Assembly (NCBI GenBank): GCA_904419835.1
Contig: CAJFTA010000038.1
Coordinates: 1-24,413, forward strand
DNA: 24,413 bases
Origin: an uncultured Pseudoflavonifractor sp.
GTDB lineage: Bacteria; Bacillota; Clostridia; Oscillospirales; Oscillospiraceae
Direction of reading: 5' to 3'
Each line of letters starts with the position of its first letter. Position 1 is the first letter of the stretch. A program made the position numbers and the translations under genes. The notes beneath the pieces were generated by a model that was given only the letters and a program-made list of their open reading frames with translations, did not search any database and was not told the DNA's origin. Shown in pieces: positions 20,656 to 24,413 of this stretch.

Positions 20656-20696
20656 AACAGCCTGGGGGCTGTTTTTGCGTTCCGCCCTGCGGAACG
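20656..20696 (+). terminator. terminator-like tandem hairpins between murQ and murP
   Basis: AACAGCC (20656-20662) pairs with GGCTGTT (20667-20673) and a five-T run follows, a proper intrinsic terminator form. A second 8-bp hairpin (CGTTCCGC 20678-20685 with GCGGAACG 20689-20696) comes straight after. No clear promoter follows before murP at 20735, so this probably acts as a partial terminator that sets the murQ to murP ratio. Confidence 0.65.
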
Positions 20697-20734
20697 ATTG
20701 TGTGTAACCCCAATAGAAAAAGGAGAGGTGTAAC

Positions 20735-22192
20735 ATGACAAATCAGGAACTTTCCAGCAAGATCCTGGAGTTGGTCGGCGGTCGCGGCAACGTGAACAGC
20801 GCCACCAACTGCATGACCCGCGTCCGCATCCATGTCAAGGATGACGGCGCCATTCAGGACGCCGCGCTGAAGAACGTGGAGGGCGTTCTGGGTCTGGTCC
20901 ACGACAACCCCGGCTATGTGGAGGTCGTTGTCGGCCCCGGCAAGTGCCGCAAGGTGGCCGACATCTACAAGGACATGGGCATCCCCGTTTCCGCTGAGAG
21001 CGGCGACGCCGGCGTGTCCGCCAGCAGCGACTGGAAGGCCAACAAGGCCGCCATCAAGGGCGCTCAGAAGGAGAGCAAGGTCAAGGGTATGCTCAAGACC
21101 TTCGGCGAGATCTTCGTGCCCCTGATCCCCGGCGTTATCGCCGCCGGTATCTGCTCCGGTCTGGCCACCCTGCTGGCCCAGGCCATTCCCGGCTACGCCG
21201 AGAACCCCGTCCTGGCCATCATCTACAACCTGCTCAGCCTCATCAACACCGCCTTCATGACCTACATCACTGCCTGGGCCGGCTACCGCGCTGCCGAGAA
21301 GTTCGGCGGCACCCCCATCCTGGGCGGCATGGTCGGTATGATCACCACCCTGGGCAACATCGACGCCATTTCCAAGATTGTGGGCCTGTACAACGAGGCC
21401 CAGCCCCTTGACGCCATCCTCCGTGCCGGCCGCGGCGGCGTTCTGGCCGTCATCATCGGCGTGTGGGTCATGTGCAAGATCGAGAAGGCCATCCGCAGCA
21501 AGATGCCCGACGCCGTGGACATCTGCTTCACCCCCATCCTGACCCTCATCATCACCCTGATCCCCTACATCCTCATTGTCATGCCCATCACCGGCCTCAT
21601 CTCCACCGGCCTGTGCAAGGTGGTGGAGCTGGTGGCCATGAGCACCAACCCCGTTGTCCGTATGCTGGCCGGCTATCTGGGCGCCGCCCTGTTCCTGCCC
21701 ATGGTGGCCATGGGTATGCACCACGGCCTGGTGGCTCTGTACACTGTCCAGCTTGAGGCCTTCGGCTACGTCACCCTGTACCCCGCCCTGGCCATGGCCG
21801 GCGCCGGCCAGGTTGGCGCTGCCATCGCTCTGTTCATCAAGGCCCGCAAGGTCCGCAATCAGCGCCTGGAGTCCGTCATCGGCGGCGCTCTGCCCGCTGG
21901 TATCCTGGGCGTCGGTGAGCCCCTCATCTACGGCGTCACCCTCCCCATGGGCAAGCCCTTCTTCACCGCCGGCCTGGGCGCCGGCTTCGGCGGCGCCTTC
22001 GTCATGCTGATGCAGGTCGCTGCCACCACCTGGGGCCCCTCCGGCCTGCTGGGCATCTTCGTCATGACCGCCGGCCCCAACGGCGCCGCCATGTCCATCG
22101 TCTACTTCCTCATCGGCCTGGTGATCAGCTACATCATGGGCTTCATCCTCACCTGGTTCGGTATCAAGGAGCAGGATGTGGCCGCGGCCTGA
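20735..22192 (+). CDS. murP: MurP-type PTS IIBC transporter for MurNAc or MurNAc-containing disaccharide
   Basis: This encodes 485 residues. The N-terminal IIB domain (about 1-85) has the phosphorylated Cys26 in SATNCMTRVRI. A linker then leads to a glucose-family IIC membrane domain (about 110-480) with the signature GVGEPLIYGVTLPMG. No IIA domain is attached. It imports and 6-phosphorylates its sugar across the cytoplasmic membrane. Between murQ and mupG the cargo should be MurNAc or MurNAc-GlcNAc, as in E. coli and S. aureus. IIA is likely supplied by the divergent crr gene. AAAGGAGAGG precedes the start. Its last codons overlap the mupG start. The codon choice is very regular (GGC/GCC/ATC), as in well-expressed genes. 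Confidence 0.9.
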   Translation: MTNQELSSKILELVGGRGNVNSATNCMTRVRIHVKDDGAIQDAALKNVEGVLGLVHDNPGYVEVVVGPGKCRKVADIYKDMGIPVSAESGDAGVSASSDWKANKAAIKGAQKESKVKGMLKTFGEIFVPLIPGVIAAGICSGLATLLAQAIPGYAENPVLAIIYNLLSLINTAFMTYITAWAGYRAAEKFGGTPILGGMVGMITTLGNIDAISKIVGLYNEAQPLDAILRAGRGGVLAVIIGVWVMCKIEKAIRSKMPDAVDICFTPILTLIITLIPYILIVMPITGLISTGLCKVVELVAMSTNPVVRMLAGYLGAALFLPMVAMGMHHGLVALYTVQLEAFGYVTLYPALAMAGAGQVGAAIALFIKARKVRNQRLESVIGGALPAGILGVGEPLIYGVTLPMGKPFFTAGLGAGFGGAFVMLMQVAATTWGPSGLLGIFVMTAGPNGAAMSIVYFLIGLVISYIMGFILTWFGIKEQDVAAA

Positions 22193-23231
22193 GTCTCTGG
22201 GCTATTCGGTCTACCTGACCTCCTTTGAGCGCCAGCGGGAGGAACTGGAGGCGCTCGCCGGCAGCGGCGCGCCCGTGTTTCTCTCCCTCCATATCAGTGA
22301 GGAGTTCTCTCAGGACTACTGCCGCCGGGCGGAGGAGGCCTGCCGGTGGCTCAAAGACCGGGACTACCGGATTTTAGCGGACATATCCACAAAAACAGTG
22401 GCCCAGTTTGGCCAGCCGGATCTGATCCGGCTGGCCGAACGGCTTGGTATCTGGGCGCTCCGGGTGGACTACGGGTTCACCACAGAGGAGATTGCCGCCC
22501 TGGCCGCCCATATTCCCGTTGTAGTCAACGCCTCCACTACCAGTCCGGAGGATGCGGCACGCATTGCCGCCGCCGGACCCCTGGTGATGGCCATGCACAA
22601 CTTCTATCCCCGGCCGGAGACCGGCCTGGACGACAGCTTCTTTCTGGAGAGCACAAAGGCCCTCCAGGCTGCCGGGCTGAAGGTACTGGCCTTTATCCCC
22701 GGCGACGGGGAGCTGCGGGGACCCATCCATGAGGGCCTGCCCACGCTGGAGCGCCACAGAGGGCTGCCGCCGTCGGTCTGCTTTTCCGATCTGGCGGTCC
22801 GGCTGGGGGTGGACGGCATCTTTGTGGGCGATCCGGGCATCTCTTCCCGGGAACGGGCGCGCATCCGCCGGTTCTGCCGGGAGGGTGTGCTGGAGATTCC
22901 CGCCCGTCTGGCGTCCGAGGCGGAGTGGCTGTACGGCCAGGTCTTTACCAACCGGCCCGACGCGCCGTCCTGGCTTATCCGCTTTGCCGAGTCCAGGGAG
23001 TACTCCTGCTTCGGCAGGCAGGTGGAGCCGGGCCGCTGCCTGCCCCGGACCAGAGGCAGCATCACCGTGGACAACCACGGCTACGGCCGCTACTCCGGCG
23101 AGGTGCAGCTGATCCGCGCCGACCTGCCGGCGGACAGCCGGGTCAACGTGGTGGGACAGGTGGAAACGCCCTGGCTTCTTCTGGCGGACTGCGTCCGCCG
23201 GGGAGAACAATTTGTCCTCACCCGGGACTGA
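22176..23231 (+). CDS. mupG: 6-phospho-N-acetylmuramidase MupG (DUF871 family)
   Basis: This encodes 351 residues of the MupG/DUF871 family, known from S. aureus to hydrolyse MurNAc 6-phosphate-GlcNAc inside the cell, giving MurNAc 6-phosphate and GlcNAc. A TIM-barrel part fills about 8-235, with the family motifs HNFYPRPETGL (141-151) and FIPGDGELRGPIHEGLPTLE (173-192) followed by RHR. A smaller C-terminal beta domain spans about 240-351 and includes RGSITVDNHGYGRYSGEVQL. The ATG at 22176 overlaps the murP end by 17 nt and uses AAGGAG within the murP coding sequence, so translation is coupled. Its presence says the organism takes in the disaccharide, not only free MurNAc. Confidence 0.92.
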   Translation: MWPRPESLGYSVYLTSFERQREELEALAGSGAPVFLSLHISEEFSQDYCRRAEEACRWLKDRDYRILADISTKTVAQFGQPDLIRLAERLGIWALRVDYGFTTEEIAALAAHIPVVVNASTTSPEDAARIAAAGPLVMAMHNFYPRPETGLDDSFFLESTKALQAAGLKVLAFIPGDGELRGPIHEGLPTLERHRGLPPSVCFSDLAVRLGVDGIFVGDPGISSRERARIRRFCREGVLEIPARLASEAEWLYGQVFTNRPDAPSWLIRFAESREYSCFGRQVEPGRCLPRTRGSITVDNHGYGRYSGEVQLIRADLPADSRVNVVGQVETPWLLLADCVRRGEQFVLTRD

Positions 23232-23250
23232 ACATCCCTGAACGGAAAAC

Positions 23251-23289
23251 ATCAGGCCGCGGACCCAGAGGGGCCCGCGGCCTGATTTA
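23251..23289 (+). terminator. terminator after mupG
   Basis: Sixteen-nucleotide arms (23251-23266 and 23271-23286, ATCAGGCCGCGG core) carry one A-C mismatch and a tetraloop, then TTTATG. The stem is very stable but the U tract is short. It closes the murQ-murP-mupG transcript. Confidence 0.65.
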
Positions 23290-23302
23290 TGCGCCGCACC
23301 GG

Positions 23303-23331
23303 TTGCGGCGGACTGAAAAAGGTGGTATGCT
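23303..23331 (+). promoter_or_regulatory. promoter candidate for the HAD phosphatase
   Basis: TTGCGG (23303-23308), a 17-nt spacer and TATGCT (23326-23331) lie about 45 nt before the HAD start, just past the mupG terminator. Confidence 0.4.
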
Positions 23332-23376
23332 GTGCCGGGACGCTGTCCTGTATTTTTGAGGAAAAGAGGTGCCCAT

Positions 23377-24225
23377 ATGGAGATTTCCCTGCTGGCCATG
23401 GATCTGGACGGGACGGCCCTTCTGGAGGACCATAAGACCTTTACCCCGCGGCTGTATGCCGCGCTCTCAGCGGCGGCCCGGAAGGGCGTGGCCATCGTAC
23501 CCGCCACCGGGCGGCAGTACGCCATGCTGCCGCCCGCCGTCCACACCGGCGCGGACTGGGAGAACCTGTGCGTCCTGTGCAACGGCGGCGAGGTCCGCCG
23601 CCTTCATACCGGCGAGCTGCTGGAGGTCCACTATATCGAGGCGGAGACTGCCGGGCAGATTGTTGAAATTGCCGCCCGCATGGGCCTGAGCGTGGAACTC
23701 TCTGCTGGCGGTCTGCTCTACCTCACCCGGGAGAGCTGGGACATGCAGCGGGAGCACGAGGACGTCCTCTGTTTCCACCTGAACAACATCCTGACCACCC
23801 GGGGACGGACGGTATCCGCCCTGGAAGAGGTGCTGAATCAGCCCGAACTGGCACTGGACAAGGTGAACCTGCCCTATATTCCCGAGGCGCTGCGGGCGGA
23901 GGTGGAGGCCCTTCTCAAAAATGCCCCTGTCTCCTTTGCCTGGTCCAGCCCCCACAGCGTGGAAATTACCCACAGCCAGGCCACCAAGGCCAACGGTATG
24001 CTGACGGCCTGCCGGATTCTGGGCGTTGACCCGGCATGCACCATGGCCATCGGCGACAGCGGCAACGACATCCCCATGCTCCGGGCCGCCGCGCTGGGCG
24101 TGGCCATGGGGAATGCAACCCGGGAGGTTAAGGACGCGGCGGACGCCGTGACCGCCTCCAACATGGAGGACGGCGCCGCCATAGCCATTGAGCGCTATAT
24201 TCTGGGGTGCAGTAGACCGCTCTGA
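23377..24225 (+). CDS. HAD-superfamily Cof-type sugar phosphatase
   Basis: This encodes 282 residues of the Cof subfamily (IIB cap). All four motifs are seen: the DLDGT nucleophile and acid (9-13), PATGR (42-46), Lys204 in ATKANG, and GDSGNDIPM (226-234). Such enzymes dephosphorylate sugar phosphates, flavin precursors or other small metabolites in the cytoplasm. AAAGAGGTG precedes the ATG by 5 nt. A longer in-frame start at 23332 would lie on the promoter match and has no ribosome site. Lying between mupG and nagB, it may relieve build-up of amino-sugar phosphates, but the family is too broad for a firm substrate. Confidence 0.85.
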   Translation: MEISLLAMDLDGTALLEDHKTFTPRLYAALSAAARKGVAIVPATGRQYAMLPPAVHTGADWENLCVLCNGGEVRRLHTGELLEVHYIEAETAGQIVEIAARMGLSVELSAGGLLYLTRESWDMQREHEDVLCFHLNNILTTRGRTVSALEEVLNQPELALDKVNLPYIPEALRAEVEALLKNAPVSFAWSSPHSVEITHSQATKANGMLTACRILGVDPACTMAIGDSGNDIPMLRAAALGVAMGNATREVKDAADAVTASNMEDGAAIAIERYILGCSRPL

Positions 24226-24241
24226 ATACACTACATATAAT
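24213..24241 (+). promoter_or_regulatory. possible nagB promoter
   Basis: TAGACC (24213-24218), a 17-nt spacer and a perfect TATAAT (24236-24241) lie directly before nagB. Transcription would then start at about 24248, leaving a leader of only about 13 nt that just keeps GGAGAGG. Co-transcription with the HAD gene is an alternative. Confidence 0.3.
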
Positions 24242-24260
24242 ATAAAAGGAGAGGAACACT

Positions 24261-24413
24261 ATGATTCGGATTTATGCAGCGGAAAACTATGAGGAGATGA
24301 GCGAGAAGGCGGCACGCATCATCGCGGCGCAGGTGATTGTAAAGCCGGAGTGCGTGCTGGGCCTGGCCACGGGGTCCTCCCCGGTGGGCACCTACCAGCG
24401 GCTGGTGGAGCGG
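24261..24413 (+). CDS. nagB: glucosamine-6-phosphate deaminase NagB, 5-prime part
   Basis: The first 51 codons are present and the rest lies beyond the right edge. The opening MIRIYAAENYEEMSEKAARI and then VLGLATGSSPVGTYQRLVE match Firmicutes NagB, which turns glucosamine 6-phosphate into fructose 6-phosphate and ammonia. AAAGGAGAGG precedes the ATG by 6 nt. It completes the route from MurQ product toward glycolysis. A nagA deacetylase would be expected nearby, probably just outside the window. Confidence 0.85.
   Translation, partial: MIRIYAAENYEEMSEKAARIIAAQVIVKPECVLGLATGSSPVGTYQRLVER

Noticed and set aside
1..24413. CRISPR arrays, tRNA or rRNA genes, insertion sequences, phage genes
   Set aside because: No regularly spaced repeats, no cloverleaf-like or rRNA-like sequence and no transposase or integrase motif were seen.

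Overview
The window reads as the chromosome of a GC-rich, low-redundancy member of the Clostridia, most like the gut Oscillospiraceae (Flavonifractor, Lawsonibacter or Pseudoflavonifractor type). This is inferred from Firmicutes-type AGGAGG ribosome binding sites, sigma-A-like promoters in AT-rich gaps, GC-rich codon use, an S-layer-anchored exoenzyme and the gene families present. No rRNA, tRNA, CRISPR array, transposase gene or phage gene was seen. Seventeen protein genes are supported, one of them cut by the right edge.

Region 1 (1-481) has no gene. It holds a plus-strand terminator for something upstream of the window, a hairpin-rich stretch that looks like a dispersed intergenic repeat, and a long palindromic hairpin.

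Region 2 (482-9514) is a purine-catabolism neighbourhood. A minus-strand operon encodes an SsnA-type amidohydrolase, a YgfK-type flavin/iron-sulfur oxidoreductase and a YczE-like membrane protein. A YheO/DauR-type regulator is divergent from it. Next come a membrane-anchored XRE regulator and a convergent uracil/xanthine-family permease. The ssnA leader contains what looks like a transcription attenuator. A 29-bp AT-rich element is shared, in the same orientation, by the ssnA/dauR divergent promoter and the permease leader, which suggests a small regulon. ssnA and ygfK are companions of the gene set linked to anaerobic purine and urate breakdown in gut bacteria.

Region 3 (9515-10896) carries trmO (tRNA modification), its strong terminator, and a gene-free stretch with three strong hairpins.

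Region 4 (10897-24413) is a peptidoglycan-sugar salvage locus. Rightward run murQ, murP (PTS IIBC without IIA) and mupG (6-phospho-muramidase), then a HAD phosphatase and the start of nagB. Leftward run crr (IIA), ptsH, ptsI and an RpiR/MurR-type regulator, and then a 1574-residue secreted protein with two complete serine-hydrolase modules and three SLH repeats. The suggested scheme is as follows. The surface hydrolase strips peptides from muropeptides or otherwise trims the wall. MurP, using the phosphate relay encoded next door (EI, HPr, IIA), imports MurNAc or a MurNAc disaccharide as the 6-phosphate. MupG splits the phosphorylated disaccharide, MurQ removes the lactyl ether, and NagB feeds the sugar to glycolysis. 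The HPr keeps the phosphocarrier His15 but has Arg at the regulatory Ser46 position, so it looks like a carrier uncoupled from carbon-catabolite control.
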